Shown: one piece after another, positions 32,829-44,957 of the stretch | Position numbering within the stretch: the first letter of the stretch is position 1 | Layout of the letters: each line of letters begins with the position of its first letter | Assembly: GCA_020746835.1 (NCBI GenBank) | Contig: JAGPNK010000005.1 | Location: 2,108,001 to 2,172,000, forward strand | Direction: 5' to 3' | DNA from: Stachybotrys elegans | Lineage: Eukaryota; Ascomycota; Sordariomycetes; Hypocreales; Stachybotryaceae | Length of the DNA stretch: 64,000 nt | Made by a program: the position numbers and the translations under genes | Notes under the pieces: model-generated | Told to the model about the DNA's origin: nothing | Databases searched by the model: none | What the model saw: the letters and a program-made list of their open reading frames with translations, nothing else

Positions 32829-35800
32829 TCACTGACTCGCACTCTTCAGCTTCTTTACATTCTCTTCCGTCAGTGCCTCGCCTGGACGCGGATCTTGGAA
32901 AGAGCTGGCCCTGAGGTTGGGCGGCCCACCTGCGGCGTCAAGCATCTTGGTCTCCTGCAGCATGTTGGACCACTCCTTTTCGCCCTCGAGCTGTCGAACC
33001 TGTGGTGCCAGATCTGCCGCCATGGGCGAATCAAACGGCGACGGCTCAACTTGTCCGTTCATCGTCGTCAGGGGCCGTGGGGTGACTGGACTATTCCGGT
33101 AGTCGTCGAAAGGGTCGTTCTGCTGCTCAACGCCGATCTGCGGTATGCTGGCATTGTCGCACGTCTCGCTTAGCTCTGAACAGTCTGATATCGAGGCAGT
33201 ACCTGCATGAAACTGCCGTCGAGAAGTACCCCATCGTACTAACTTCTTCTCCAGAACCGCCATTGTCACCGGCTTGGCCAGATAATCGTCCATCCCTGCC
33301 TTGACACATTTCTCGCGATCGCCTTGGATGGCTGATGCGGTCATGGCCACAATAGGCACGTCTTGTACCAATGATTTGTAGGGAAGATGATGACGTAAAA
33401 GATGGGTGCATTTATAACCATCAATGACGGGCATCTGGACATCCATGAGAATGATGTCAGGCTTGGTGCGCTTGCCTTTTTCTGTGCCCAGGATATAGTC
33501 GAGTGCTTCTTTTCCATTCCAGGTCGCAGAGACCTGAAAGCCCAACTTTCCAATCGACCTGGTGGCAATCTTCTGATTGACCGGACTGAGAAGGGGTTAG
33601 TGAAGCCCGCCGCATCAACACTTCTGCACTTACTTGTCCTCGACCACCAGAATGTGCATCTTGGCTCGTTCTGATCGAGGAAGGTCGGGCTCGGTACGCA
33701 GTGACTGCTGCCGCTTAGGTACAGCAGATGAAGCAAAGTGCATGTCTGGTGCAGAGGCGGCTCCAGCAACTTGTTCGTATTCGGAGCTGTTGCATGATAG
33801 ACTGAGTTCAGATTGAAGCCTGTTTGGTATCACGCCGGCTTGTACCAGGCTTGATTTCTGGGGGCGGAGAGGTTTGTGAAACGGTATCCAGAATGTGGCC
33901 GTTGTACCGCTCCCGACATTCGACTCTAGTGTGATACGGCCGCGCATCAAATCCAGAAGATTCTTGCAGATAGTCAGGCCAAGTCCTGTGCCGCCAAACT
34001 TTCTGGCAGTAGATGCGTCGCCCTGGCTAAAGGGCTGGAAGAGCCGCTTCCTAACATCTTCCTCAATGCCGATTCCGGTGTCTTCAATCGTGAATCTTAT
34101 ATCAACCGAATCGGCCGCCTCCTTCTCCTTCACAACGGAGAATCGAACATAGCCCTGATTGGTAAACTTGATGCTGTTCGTTAATAGGTTGGTGATGATT
34201 TGCCTCACGCGTCCCGGGTCTCCAATGACAACCAAGTCGTTCTCAATGTCGGCGTCTATATCCGACTGGAAGTCAAGGTTCTTCCGTTCCACCGCAAATC
34301 GGAGCATCCGCACCACCTCATTGACAATAACGGACAGCGAGAATTGGACCTCTTCGACATCCAGGCGACCCGACTCGACCTTGGAGAAATCGAGAATATC
34401 GTTTATGACAGTGAGGAGCGACGTTGCCGAGCTTTGAATGTTGTCAACATAATCTCGCTGCTCCTCATCTAGCTCCATACCGCCCAGAAGCTCGGCCATA
34501 CCGATGACTCCGGTGATGGGCGTTCTGATCTCGTGAGACATGTTGGCAAGGAACTGGCTCTTGAGCCGGTTGGCTTCCTTGGCTGCTGCTTCGTTTGCGA
34601 TGGCCCTTCGCTTAGCTTTGGATTGTTCTTGGAGCGCCTCGTCCCTAGCTTTGAGCTCAGTAATGTCTACAATGACGCCGATGACTCCTTCGAGACGAAG
34701 CTCAGCCTCATCACCCTGCTGGGGATTTTTGCTTTGCATGGGCAAGAAGCGCGTCCGATAATATCGTCCATCTGCCACCGTTAGCCTGCCAGTCCCAATC
34801 CATCAAGCTCACTTGTGCATACTGAAACCATGCAGGACGATGTCCTCAGAAATATGACCGCTCAGAATCTCCTCAACCGGCTGAAGCCAGTCAGACTGCT
34901 CCTCATCGGAGGGTTCAGCGATAAGATTGTTGAAGACGTTATACATGTTTTCGCCAATGAACCATCGGCTATCTTCGTGATTATCCTCAGAGTTCTTGCT
35001 CCAGATGAGCGCTCCTTCCAGCATGGTCATTCTCTTGCGCGTATCGACAGTGAATATCGTTACATGGGCATGGGCGATGACACTGAGGAGCTGCTGGCGG
35101 GTCCTTTTTGCCGTGAGTTTTGTCTGTATACCCTCGTGGACATCGGTGCAGGTTCCAAACCACTTTTCGATCTCCCCCGTGTCCTTGTTACGGATGGCGA
35201 GAGCGCGTCCAAGAAACCACCTCCATTCTCCATCCTTACTACGACACCGGTACTCTGTCATGTATGGCTCGCCCGTTTTCAAGGAGTGCTCCCACCGGCT
35301 TTGCGCCAGGGGCACATCGTCTGGGTGAAAGGCGTTGGTCCAGCCGACGTTGAGGCTTTGCTCAAGGCTAAGACCGGTGTACGTGGACCAGCGGGTGTTG
35401 AAAAAGTCGTGAGAACCATCTGGCATCGCCGTCCAAACCAATTGTGGCATGGTGTCGCAGATGAGTTTGAATCGCTCCTCGTCACGTTCCCTTATCTCGG
35501 TAATCTCTTTTTGCATTCCCGTAACGTCTCTGCCCGTGACCACGCCAGCGAGGAACTCTCCCGTTGTCTCGTCCCGAATTGCTTCGCCCAGGACGTCGTA
35601 TACCACCTTCTTTCCGTCCTTGTCATATATGCCAACCCGCATCCCGTCGAAAGGTGTCTCGGTTCGGACTAGCTGCGCAAGCGGATGCTCCGAGACATCG
35701 AGCGCGCGGCTGAAATCTTCCGTGTATAGATGCCAATTTTTCATCACGTCTGTGCCATCGATGGAGGAATCTATATTTGCACCTTTGTGGAAAAGTTGTC

Positions 35801-37013
35801 GTGCCGCTTTGTTGGGAACCGTGACACTTCCGTCTTTCCACATGGCTGTAATCGGCATCTGGGTATTGTCGAGCAGGGCGTCCTTCATAAGAATCATCTT
35901 CTGCAGCAGGGATGGAGAACTGGAATGCGAAGCGGCTGATGGCGGTCCCATGGGTGGGAACGGGCTCGAAGACATGGTGACGATTCCTGGGCTATGGAAG
36001 GCCGGGGAGCAAGAGTCCCTGCTGGATGCGACAGAAGGAGGATTCGAGTTGTTGATGGACCTCTGCTCGGCTGCTTCGAGGACGCTGGGCTTCGCAATAG
36101 CTTTGCGGGTTGTGCTGAGAGAGGAGGGCCCGGACTGGGTGCTGGTGAAGGTGAGAGTGAAGTAGACCTGACGGTTTTCGACTTGCCAGATGGTGATGAT
36201 CATCTTGGCATAAGATTGGTATTCCGACTCCTTGGATTTGTATCGGGCGTCCAGATTGGTCTTGCCAATTTCCTTGCGAGAAATGACGACCTCCACCACG
36301 GCATCACGCGTTCGGGATTCGGGAGGAGGAGAAGAAGAGTTCTCTTTCAGTTTGTCAACGAGGGCATGAACGGTAGGTGTTTTATCTCCGGTATTGGCAT
36401 GAGAAGACTGACGTGCATCTGAAGTGGGCGCGCGAACTCCCATTTCCATGACCAAGTTGTCGAGAAAGGTATCCCAAGCTACCCAGACGGGCCGCCCATC
36501 CTGCAACATGTCGATGCCGACCTGAGAAAGGGTTTGACCACGTAGGCGGTCAATAGTGAAGGATGCGTCCTCGTCACTGGAATCATGCGGGATGATGCCT
36601 ATCAACCTGCCCATGGCTTCGTTGGCGAGCACAACTGTCTTCAAGTTGTTGAGGACAATGGTGGGCACGGGGAGGTACTGCATGGCGGAGAAAGCCAGCT
36701 GGGCAGGGGAGATGGCAGGCATCTCAAGCCGGAAGGAGCTTCGGGAAGGTGATCGAGAGGTGGTGTGTGGCCGATCGAGAGTGTCCCTGAAGAAGCGACC
36801 GCCCGCGAGAGAAGGGCGAGGGCTGCCATCTTGACTTGAGGCCAAGGACGAAACCTTTGATCTGGGCTGGTCTGACGAAGGCAGCGGAAGTGCGACGAGG
36901 GGGTCGGCGCGAAAGTTTGGAGGAGCATTGTGATCGCGGGCAGAAATGTCTGGCCTAATAGCTTGACTGTGACTGCTGTGACTGCTTGTGCGAGGTTGTT
37001 CGGGGGCGATCAT
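32829..37013 (-). CDS. Soluble multi-PAS hybrid histidine kinase
   Basis: Three exons (34823-37013, 33634-34771, 32829-33585; minus strand, introns 51 and 48 bp) give 1,361 residues. After a Ser/Pro-rich N-terminus come about four PAS or PAS-like segments. The first is near 104-300, the next near 380-505. The third, near 520-640, is the clearest PAS/PAC (MPQLVWTAMPDGSHDFFNTR). The fourth is near 655-770. The kinase core follows: H-box FLANMSHEIRTP with phospho-His near 810, N-box ITNLLTNSIKF, G1 EDTGIGI and G2 GGTGLGL. The receiver domain has VVEDN, phospho-Asp in DIILMDVQMP near 1158 and the YLAKP lysine. A polar tail of about 120 residues ends the chain. There are no membrane helices, so it should act in the cytoplasm and pass phosphate to the Ypd1-Ssk1/Skn7 relay. 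The ligand is unknown. Confidence 0.95.
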
Positions 37014-40000
37014 GTCTGAGCTCTTCCGGTCCCATGGAGGTAGACGGGCATCGGCACCGTCAGCGATCGACCGAGTGTCACCAAGGGCTGCTGGCTGCTG
37101 GTTACTGGCGCCTGGGTTCCTGGCTGCTATGTGTCAGCAGGCGATATGGCACTGGGAATATCGACGGGATGGCGCGACGCTGGGGTTCTGAGCGGTAAGG
37201 GAAGGGAAAAGAGCTATTGGAGGAAGCGGAAGGGTGACGATAACAAGGATGGGAGGTCCGAGACGCAAGAGGAGAAAGGGAAAGGTTGAGGACAAAGGCG
37301 TAGTGTGACCCAAGCATGGGAGAGATGAAATCGAGAATGGAGAATGGAGTATGGAGTATGGAGGAGGATGGCGAAGAGTGACTACTAACCTTTCCTGCGT
37401 TGCGAACCCAATGTGAGGCAGCAGGTACGGCGACATAGGTAGGCAGGCAAGTAGTAAGGGAAGGCAGGAGATAGAGGGCGGGCCTGAAGGTAGTAGAGGC
37501 AGAGGTCGGGACTAGTGAGAAGCGGAAGACTAGATAGAGGATGGAAGGTGAGGCAGTCCAGCCAGCCAGTACCTTAAGGCAAGTGCGGGCAGGCAATGCC
37601 TTGATGATGGCGTTTCGTGCCACCACCAAGTCAACAGCTTAGGTTGCCCCAATCCGACTAAAGAGACGGCTAGGAGAGGGAAAGGTAGCACTCGGGCGAG
37701 CAAGCCAGCATGGAATCAGTCAAGCAAACAAGCACCCAGGTAAGCAGATTAAGTGACTGGGGGTGTGAGGTGTGTGTAGAGACGACTGTCGGGGGTGGGA
37801 AACGCGTAATTCCACCATGTACCTCGCCGTACCTTGCCAATCAGGCATGGACTAGGCATAGGCTGGGAGAGCACAGGCAAGGAGATGGCGAGGAGATGGG
37901 CATAAAATAGGCATAGGGTGAGTTTGGGGGTATTAGTGCAAGGAGGCGCGCGATCGACAACCCCCACAGGTTCCACGGGCTGGTTAGAGTTTGAGCGGAG
38001 GACTCAGGACTTGTGGAGGTTTAGGGCAAGATGAGGATAATGATTGGGATAGAGACGAGGAGGGCGGAAGGGAGAGCGGGAGGGAAAGGGAAAGGGAACA
38101 AGAAGTAGAAGTAGAGGAGGGGGGAGCAGCAAGAAAAGGCACCTTGTCAACGTGATGATGGAGTGGATGCGATGAATCTGGTAGACCCAAGACACAAGAC
38201 ACTGCAGACAGGCTTAGACAGTGTCTCGCTCAGCTTCTGGACGTGCAGAACAGGGAATAACGCATCTGATGAATCGTGACCCAGCAACGCGGGAAAAGAG
38301 AGGTCGGACGGCAGTCCGTTGCTCCTAGCCGGCAAGATCTAGAGGGGGCAGGACCCTGAAAAAGTGAAAAAAAGGGACGATTATGGGGATGGATGGGATG
38401 GGAAGAAAAGCGCCAGGCCAAGAAGGCGGGGGAAGACAGACAAGAGAAGGAAAAGAAGAGGCAACCACTACCCACGCAAACGCCTTAAAAAGAGAATTAA
38501 TCGATAATCGACGATGATCATCCAAGGGGTCATCTCAGTATGTACATACCTACTTGGGCAGTGAACGACAACGCACAATACATACGTAGGTTGTTGCTCA
38601 CGATTGGCCACGCCGGGACAGGAGACTGAGCCTTGGCAACGTGCGCCTGTGCGACTTGCATCGCCCAGGGGCAAGGAGGAGGGTGTCAGGGCCAGGGCCA
38701 GGGCCAGGGTCAGGCCGCCAGGCGATTCACATATGACGACGATCTTTGCCCTCTCTCACTCAACAACCACCACGTCCCCTTTCCGCCGCGCGCCCGGCTT
38801 CAGTCCCTCCTTATTTGCTTGCTTGATTGCCTGCCTGCTTGCTTCCGCCTTCTCCGAGCTCGAGCTTTCGCCCGGGTAGCTGCACTTGAAGCTGTCAGCC
38901 AGCCACCAAGGGCGCGCAGCCAACCGATGTCGACGGAACAGGCGCCGGCACATTGCCTACCAATGATTGCATAAGGCAAGGCAAGGAAGGTATTTGGGCA
39001 ATTGGCCTTTGAATGCGGCATCACACATTAGCATTCCGAGACAAAGGCGGTCTGTAGCACACAGCACCACTCACGGCCCCAAAGGCATAGGCTCTGTGGC
39101 TTACCGTCTTCATCTCCACTACTAGGAGGTACTAAGGCAGTTAGCCCAGAGCCTTCTCTAGAGCAGCATTTCAGGTGTTTTGTTCTCGTCCTTTCTCATT
39201 CCCTTGCCTCTGCATCTGATCCAAGAGCCAGAAATGTACGGGGCCGAATCCGGCCGAAACACGGCAGCCAAACCGGGTTTCTGGTGCAATTCGAACTGCC
39301 TAAATACCTATCCCAATGCATAAATGCAGACATCTCGTCATGCATACATGAGCAGCGGCCCAGAATGTGGGATCGAGATATCGCCCACACACAACACAAC
39401 ACACACCCAGGCACTCCGTAAATTATTGAAAGACAAAGAAGGGGGAAAAAAAGCATTTGGGCGCTCCGATGCCAAGCTTTCGATTGGCGCACCACGGCGG
39501 ATCCCCATGCCCTGCCGGCCATCAGACCGAGGACCCTCCAGCGCCCTCCATAGGCTTGTCCAGACCGTGGACACCACGCTGAGTGCCGATCAGTCGCCTC
39601 TTGCCTGACAAGTTGGTACTTGGGGTACCTTTGGGGACCTCGGGGGAGGGCGTGCGCCCAGTGCCTTGGACCGACTTCGGGCGCCGCACCATCTTACCAA
39701 AAATACCGCCATCACACCGTCGGATGGTAAAAATAATAACAAATGCATATGGGGGCTCAGCAGACGAAATGCCATCATGCCATCTACCCACGCTAAAGCA
39801 CCACCCGCGAGCCTGTCCATGGCCATGTCGTCCTTTCATTTGTTGTGCTCCGTGGAAAAAAAGCACTGAATTAATTAATTAATGAACGGGCTGCTGGACG
39901 CTGGATTCGGTCATCATCCTCCGTCATCGAGCCGCTCCGCCATTCCTCTGGTCCTCCTGCTGCGGCGATTGAACGCCCATGACATGCTGGCGCTAGGAGA

Positions 40001-40540
40001 TTTAGGGACCTCTCCATGAACCCCTACTCGGCCCCAACCTGCAGAGCACCCAGCCAGTGACATTAACAGGTAGCCTATGTTCTCTCTGCCGATCCGATTC
40101 AATCAGTGGGATCCCCTCGGGCCCCACAAATCGTAAATCCTCTCCCCAAGCAATCGACGCCTTTCCCAAACCAGCCAGCTTCTGACGTCATCCTCCAGCA
40201 CAAGCGCTGCAAGGTACCCTGTGCCAGAGATTCCCTGGCCGAGGCTGTCCGCTTTATGCTCAGCGATGACGATATCTTTTCTCCCCACGTCGGTCCAGGG
40301 TCCGTCCAAACGCCGCCGAGCCGCCGCCAGCCCACCGCCTCTTGCTCTGGTGTCTCGGTCGATGAAGTCATTTCTTACGTGCGATTCAGTTCCCGCACGA
40401 AGGGGTCTCTGGACTAGCGGCAGGGGTATCGAAGTCGTGTTTTCATTATCTCATCATTAACGGAGCCGAATTGCACGGAAAACGTCATGCCCTGATGTTG
40501 CACCCCGAGCTATCCATCACCATCCAATCCATCATCATCA
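37014..40540. other. 3.5-kb gene-free region upstream of the kinase
   Basis: No gene is recognised. Bases 37014-38200 are purine-rich on the + strand (pyrimidine-rich in the kinase's direction), consistent with a long kinase leader. Microsatellite-like blocks occur at 37333-37365 (GAATGGA/GTATGGA units) and 38685-38715 (GGCCAG units). Frames of 60-175 codons here are low-complexity and lack known motifs. Confidence 0.5.
38686..38713. repeat. Short GGGCCA/GGCCAG tandem repeat
   Basis: Four to five tandem 6-bp units lie in the non-coding region between the histidine kinase and WSS1. The ends are imperfect (GGTCAG replaces GGCCAG). It is probably a simple slippage repeat with no other visible role. 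Confidence 0.7.
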
Positions 40541-41894
40541 TCATCGCGAGCTATCCTTCATCAGCCCGCAAGTCGAGCACGTCCACCACTTCCGCTCCAT
40601 CTCCGTCCCACAGAACCTGCAGTGCCACGTCTGAGGTACTGCCGGAGCTGCCGGCCGCGACGAGCTCGCCGTGCTCGACTCTGCCCTCGCCGCCCTGCTG
40701 GATGGCATCTTGCTCCTGTCCTTGCCCTTGCCCTTGCCCGTTGGAGGGCTCCCGGTAAGATCAATCGTAGCTGCTGTCGATCGCGCCGCCGGTGGTCTTG
40801 AACTAGGCGGCGGCACTACTGGCGCTGGCCTCTCAGGTTTTTCCACTCCGCACGCGTCGCAGCAGAGGTACTCTGGTGGATTGTGTAGCGTGCATATTTC
40901 GCACGCCCATGAGCTTGACCTTGACTTGACGTCGACCGAACTGTCCTGCGCCCGACTGCGCGAGGCCCCTGGAGCGGCGGGAGCCCCCCTTGATGAAACA
41001 CCGGCAGGCATGACAGCCCCGCCCCCGTTGCCTATGGGATTCTCAGCCGAAGGGGGGATGTATGATTGCCCATATTTGGCCTGCTCATCTTCCTGGACTA
41101 GCTCCCAAAGCGCTTGCGCAATGGCGGCCTCGTTAGCCTCGTCCTCCTCCGCCTGTGTCCTGAACCCGTTCCTCGTCGCCGTGTCTGCGATGTTGTGAAT
41201 CTGCACATCGCTCAGCTGATCGGTAGCGCATCCTCGTAGCGTCGTGTTGCGCCGCTCCACGGCCTGGACGATGACGTTGCGGATGTCTTGCTCGGGACGG
41301 GGCGCAGCGCCGCCGAGGCGTTGCCCTCCCCCGGTGCCTGAAGGCCGGGCCCGTCGTTTCTCGGCTGCCTCCCGGGCGACGCGCCGTACTTCCCGGGGTG
41401 GCATGGCCCGGCCACCGAGTCGGCGTCCATCTGATAGGAAGCCCTCTCCCGTGTATCCCTTCATGACGAGGCCCTGGTGCTCGTCTCGCAGCTGGTCCCA
41501 CAATGCGTGAAACTTGCTGTCGTGAGGCCCATGGACGTTATGCGACAACTCGTGCAGCATCGTGTCAATCACATTTTCCATGGGTAGAAACAGGGTGCGA
41601 TCCCCAGGGTACCGTAGTCGAAGACATATCTTGTGACCCCGGTTGACATTGAGGCCTTGCGGGATGTCTCTGTAAGTCAACTGCTCCCTCATCATTAAAA
41701 GCCATCAACGACATACCGAGAAGATTTGGCTGGTCTGGGTAAAACTCTGCGAGCTCTCCCACCCGCCAGTTTCGCGCCCTCATGATAGGTTTGACCAGAG
41801 AGGCAATCTTCTTCAACATACGGAGTGCGTCATCGGCTCGCGGAAACTGCGCGAGATGCACATAGGAAAAAACGAGCGGATCGTGTTCAACCAT
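40541..41894 (-). CDS. WSS1: DNA-protein crosslink protease Wss1
   Basis: Two exons (41717-41894 and 40541-41655, minus strand; 61-bp intron) encode 430 residues. Wss1 is a SprT/WLM metalloprotease that degrades proteins crosslinked to DNA, with SUMO and Cdc48 as partners. The WLM domain starts at the N-terminus (KKIASLVKPIMRARNWRVG) and carries the zinc catalytic motif HELSHNVHGPH near residue 105. The Wss1-specific GEGFLSDGRRLGG and GGGQRLGG elements follow. A SUMO-interacting-type TIDLTG lies further on. Two small C4 zinc fingers end the protein (WACEICTLHNP...CDACG and WHCRFCGTEMERKWWTCSTC). The acceptor is CGCAAG, the only site that joins PNLLG to LNVNRG in frame. The start at 41894 matches the usual MxxxDPL beginning. 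Confidence 0.93.
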
Positions 41895-42293
41895 GACGAG
41901 CAACTTGTTTCGATGAGAAAATCTCAGATCTCTTGGAGGTTTACAGTACTGTTCACCAGTAGCAGGGGCAGCGACATATTTGAACAAGAGGCTCGTACGC
42001 CGCGCGTCACGTTTGCCTAGGCTGTGATTATGTGAAGTGAGGCGGCGATGCTTCTAACAGAGGCGCATAGATTTGTCCTGTAGCCAGAAAGTTCGGTGAG
42101 ACGATGACTAAGCCTGAAAAATGAAAGGAAAACACCATGCTCTGAATATGGCAGTTCTCGCCAACACATTGTTTGCAACGATAATGAGCCGTGGTATTGG
42201 CGTGCATACATCAACCGTGGAAGGAAATATGCACAGTTCCCAACTTCATCCGGTGTTCTCCTCGACGTTCGCCGACGATGGCGTCCACTAACA
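41895..42293. other. WSS1 promoter gap
   Basis: This 399-bp gap between two genes on the same strand holds the WSS1 promoter and the 3' end of the methyltransferase gene. Nothing else is visible. Confidence 0.5.
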
Positions 42294-43278
42294 TTAGACT
42301 TTAGTAGCAAGACATCGCAGCCTCACATACGAGATGTGTTCCCCCCCAGCTGGATTCCTGCAGACCTCCCTCAAGACCTCCACAGCTTCCATGACAGCCG
42401 CATCTCTCTCCGCGTCGGGCACCGCATCCAGCAGAGGCGCACCCATCAGCCTCACCCAGCCCTCGACGCCGCCCTGATCTGCACGCGTCGGCCTCCACTC
42501 CCTCTCCACCTTATCTACGCGGAAGCCCGCCGCCTCGAGCGTCGCCGTGATCCACGCCTCGTCCGGGAAGAACCAGGGGTCGGCCTCGAGCGCCGCCGGC
42601 ATGCCGACGCGCCGCGACACGGCCATGAGAAGCGCGGTGCGCATCTCGCACACGTTACCGAGGCCGCCCATCTCGAAGGCGAGAGTACCGCCGGGGGCGA
42701 GGGCGGCGTGGATGGCGTCGAAGACGGCTTGGCGGGTTGATTCACGGCGGAGGATCCAATGCAGAGCGGCGTTGGAGAAGGCCTTTGTGAAGGTCGGCTT
42801 CTGGAGCTTCGCGCAGGAGATGAGCTGCGTTGCATCGAGCACTTGGCATGTTAGCGAAACCCTTGGGGAAGGAGAAGAAGAAGCAGAAAGGAGTTTTGGT
42901 ACCTTCGAAGGTGCATTTTGGTGCATCTTTGGCACAGAGATCCGTCGCCGATTTGATCATGGAGGGGGAATTGTCTATTCCATGAAGCGAACCGGAGCCT
43001 TGGGCCAGGATCTTGCCAAACTCGAGATCAAGAATGCCATCTGTACACGCGTCAGAAGGTGTGGGCGATAGAAGGAACGAAAGCCCGTACCACCGCAGCC
43101 CACATCGAGGACAACGTCGTCTGGCTGTAGGTCAAGCCATTGGACAATCTTGGTCGCAAGTTTCGGCACAAACGAGGCCGAGTGCTGGTAGGTCTACACG
43201 GGCTTAGAGGTTTGTATATGGTGTAAGTGATGGTGGAAGCCTTACCGAAGAACTCCAGTGGTCTTTTTGTTCAGCCAT
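42294..43278 (-). CDS. Class I SAM-dependent methyltransferase (trans-aconitate MT-like)
   Basis: Four exons (43246-43278, 43091-43193, 42903-43040, 42294-42841; minus strand, introns 52, 50 and 61 bp) give 273 residues. The Rossmann core shows motif I, VVLDVGCG-D-G, split across an intron and continuing ILDLEFGKI. An acidic residue at the end of strand 2 (HGIDNS) follows, then the strand-3 region VLDATQL. FSNAALHWILRRESTRQAVFD resembles the F-NAxLHW motif of trans-aconitate methyltransferases and related fungal enzymes. Late in the protein GFRVDKVEREWRPT leads into a helical lid. It is cytosolic, with no signal peptide. Methyl transfer from SAM is secure from the fold; the substrate is not. 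All joins keep frame, and the short 11-codon first exon (MAEQKDHWSSS) is typical for the group. Confidence 0.88.
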
Positions 43279-44957
43279 GATACAAAATCCCAATGACAGA
43301 AAGCAAACAAAGTCAGGCCGACGAATAAATCTAACTTCGATATGGATGGGCAGTGTTTTAACTTGCGACAATGCGGAATCATGAAAACACGGCGGCTTGC
43401 TTTCTTTTAAACTTCAGCTGTTTATCGTCTGAAGCCGAGAGTTAGTAGCGGGGGCATGGTCTCGGCGTCCGAGATCGGAGCCTGTTGACGATGGGAAGCC
43501 AGAATCTCTGCTTGGCTCGTCGCGCCAGATCCTCTTATGGCCTGATTCCCTGATCCTAACTACGAAAAACGAGAGCTCTCACATGATGGACAGGCCCTTC
43601 GTAATCGCAGACCGACATACTTGAACGTGGCTGGAGTGGCTTCTGGTGGAGTGTCTTCGCCAACGCTTATTGCCATGCTCGACCAACTTGCAAGAGCTGA
43701 AGCTTATCTTCTACCCTTTGCATAATATGACCATCTCCTCCAGTCTTCGGCCAACCATCTGGACGCTCACGGGGAACCCGTCCGCGCTACAGCCCACGCC
43801 GTGGAGCTGGCTTTTGCTGACGGCAATGTACATGCAGCCACGAGGAACCGCAGGCGTGGCGCTGGGTAGTATTCTCCTGATCTACCCACAGATAGTGCAT
43901 GTACTTGATAAGTCCCGGGAGCTCTGGAGCTGCATATAACGCCTCGTCAGCGCAACTTCGATGTCGTTCCACTCGCCCCAGAGAAAGACGAAGCGCATCT
44001 TCTCGCATCTTCTCGGGCCGTCATTGTTGATGAGGAGAGCAGCGACGCAGAGGGCCTTGTCGGGCGAGGGCAAGTCAATCCCGGCGATTTCGTGGTACGC
44101 GACAACACTGTCGATGCCGATTCGACCACCGTGAGCCAGAAGAGCCGATCCTCCTTATGTAGGGCACGGCACCCACGTCTTTGAGTAGGCGGCAGGTACT
44201 GCTATCGATGGGGTTTGGGTTTCTGGCGTTCTGGTGTTTCCAACAGTGCTGTTATAGCCGGCGACCTCGAGGGTGTCCTTGAAACTGACGGCAATGTCGG
44301 ACAGGGGACCTTTCGGGAGCCATTGCGCTGCCAAGGAAATGATGATATTGGTGACACAGTTGGCCTTGCTGTGGGCTTTGACGGCAAGAGGATCTGGCTG
44401 GCTCTGACGGGCTCATCACGGATCTATTGCAAAGAAAGTCTCCATACCATCTGGAAGCTGGAGCAGCAATCTAGTTTCACGGGCCAGTCAGTGCTCGCTG
44501 TCGCTGTTGTGCGTGAGGCCAGGTGACTGCGCCGCTAACTTCTCCAAGGCTTTCCTCGTTCATCGTCCTTCGCCGGACGGCACTCGGACTGTTGAACTTC
44601 CATATATTGCCCAGGTTGTTTCATGCCGCTTCTTTCCACAACGCCGAACCACTCGACTTCTCTCACTTGGGCATCTCTTGTTGTCTACTAACCGAGACCT
44701 TCGCAGTCAGATCAGGGATTGCTTGTGCAAATATAGAGTAAAGCATTGTGATTTAAATAAGGATGTAATGACTAATCTGCTAATCAAGTCTGACAACACG
44801 CTTCTTCCCGCTCAGAGACGTTTGGACCTTCAGGCTTCAGCATGAAGCACAGCAAGGCGGCTCGCAGCATGTCTCTTCAAAGGCAACATCGAACCTGCAA
44901 TCATCCTCATTTCCTGCCCTGTCAAGAGGACCCGTCATGAGGCCTTCGCGAGCACGC
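43279..44957. other. Non-genic region containing a decayed coding remnant
   Basis: No intact gene lies in this 1.7-kb stretch. On the minus strand, about 43880-44160 reads as good coding sequence with GC-ending codons but is interrupted by stops and frame changes. The rest shows no recognisable feature and becomes AT-richer towards 44700-44800. Confidence 0.5.
43880..44160 (-). pseudogene. Unrecognised degenerate coding remnant
   Basis: The minus-strand frame reads through GGRIGIDSVVAYHEIAGIDL, PSPDKALCVAALLINNDG and FVFLWGEWNDIEVALTRRY with strong codon bias, then stops. A second frame carries ELPGLIKYMHYLWVDQ immediately downstream, as if a frameshift separated them. A 10-bp tandem duplication (43994-44013, unit CGCATCTTCT) sits inside the best-looking part and by itself changes frame by one. 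Upstream, about 44200-44390, another segment looks similarly coding but is cut by a stop. I do not recognise the family. The neighbourhood (HET gene, secreted protein) suggests accessory sequence in decay. Confidence 0.4.

Noticed and set aside
34777..34820. Alternative donor GTGAGC in the histidine kinase, 5 codons downstream
   Set aside because: To keep frame it would need a 27-bp intron; the GTATGC donor gives a normal 51-bp intron and a sensible PAS sequence.
37102..37629. 175-codon minus-strand frame upstream of the histidine kinase
   Set aside because: It is Ser/Pro/Thr-rich and low-complexity in the pyrimidine-rich kinase leader.
40106..40417. 103-codon + strand frame between the kinase and WSS1
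   Set aside because: No motif, no partner exon, composition like surrounding non-coding sequence.
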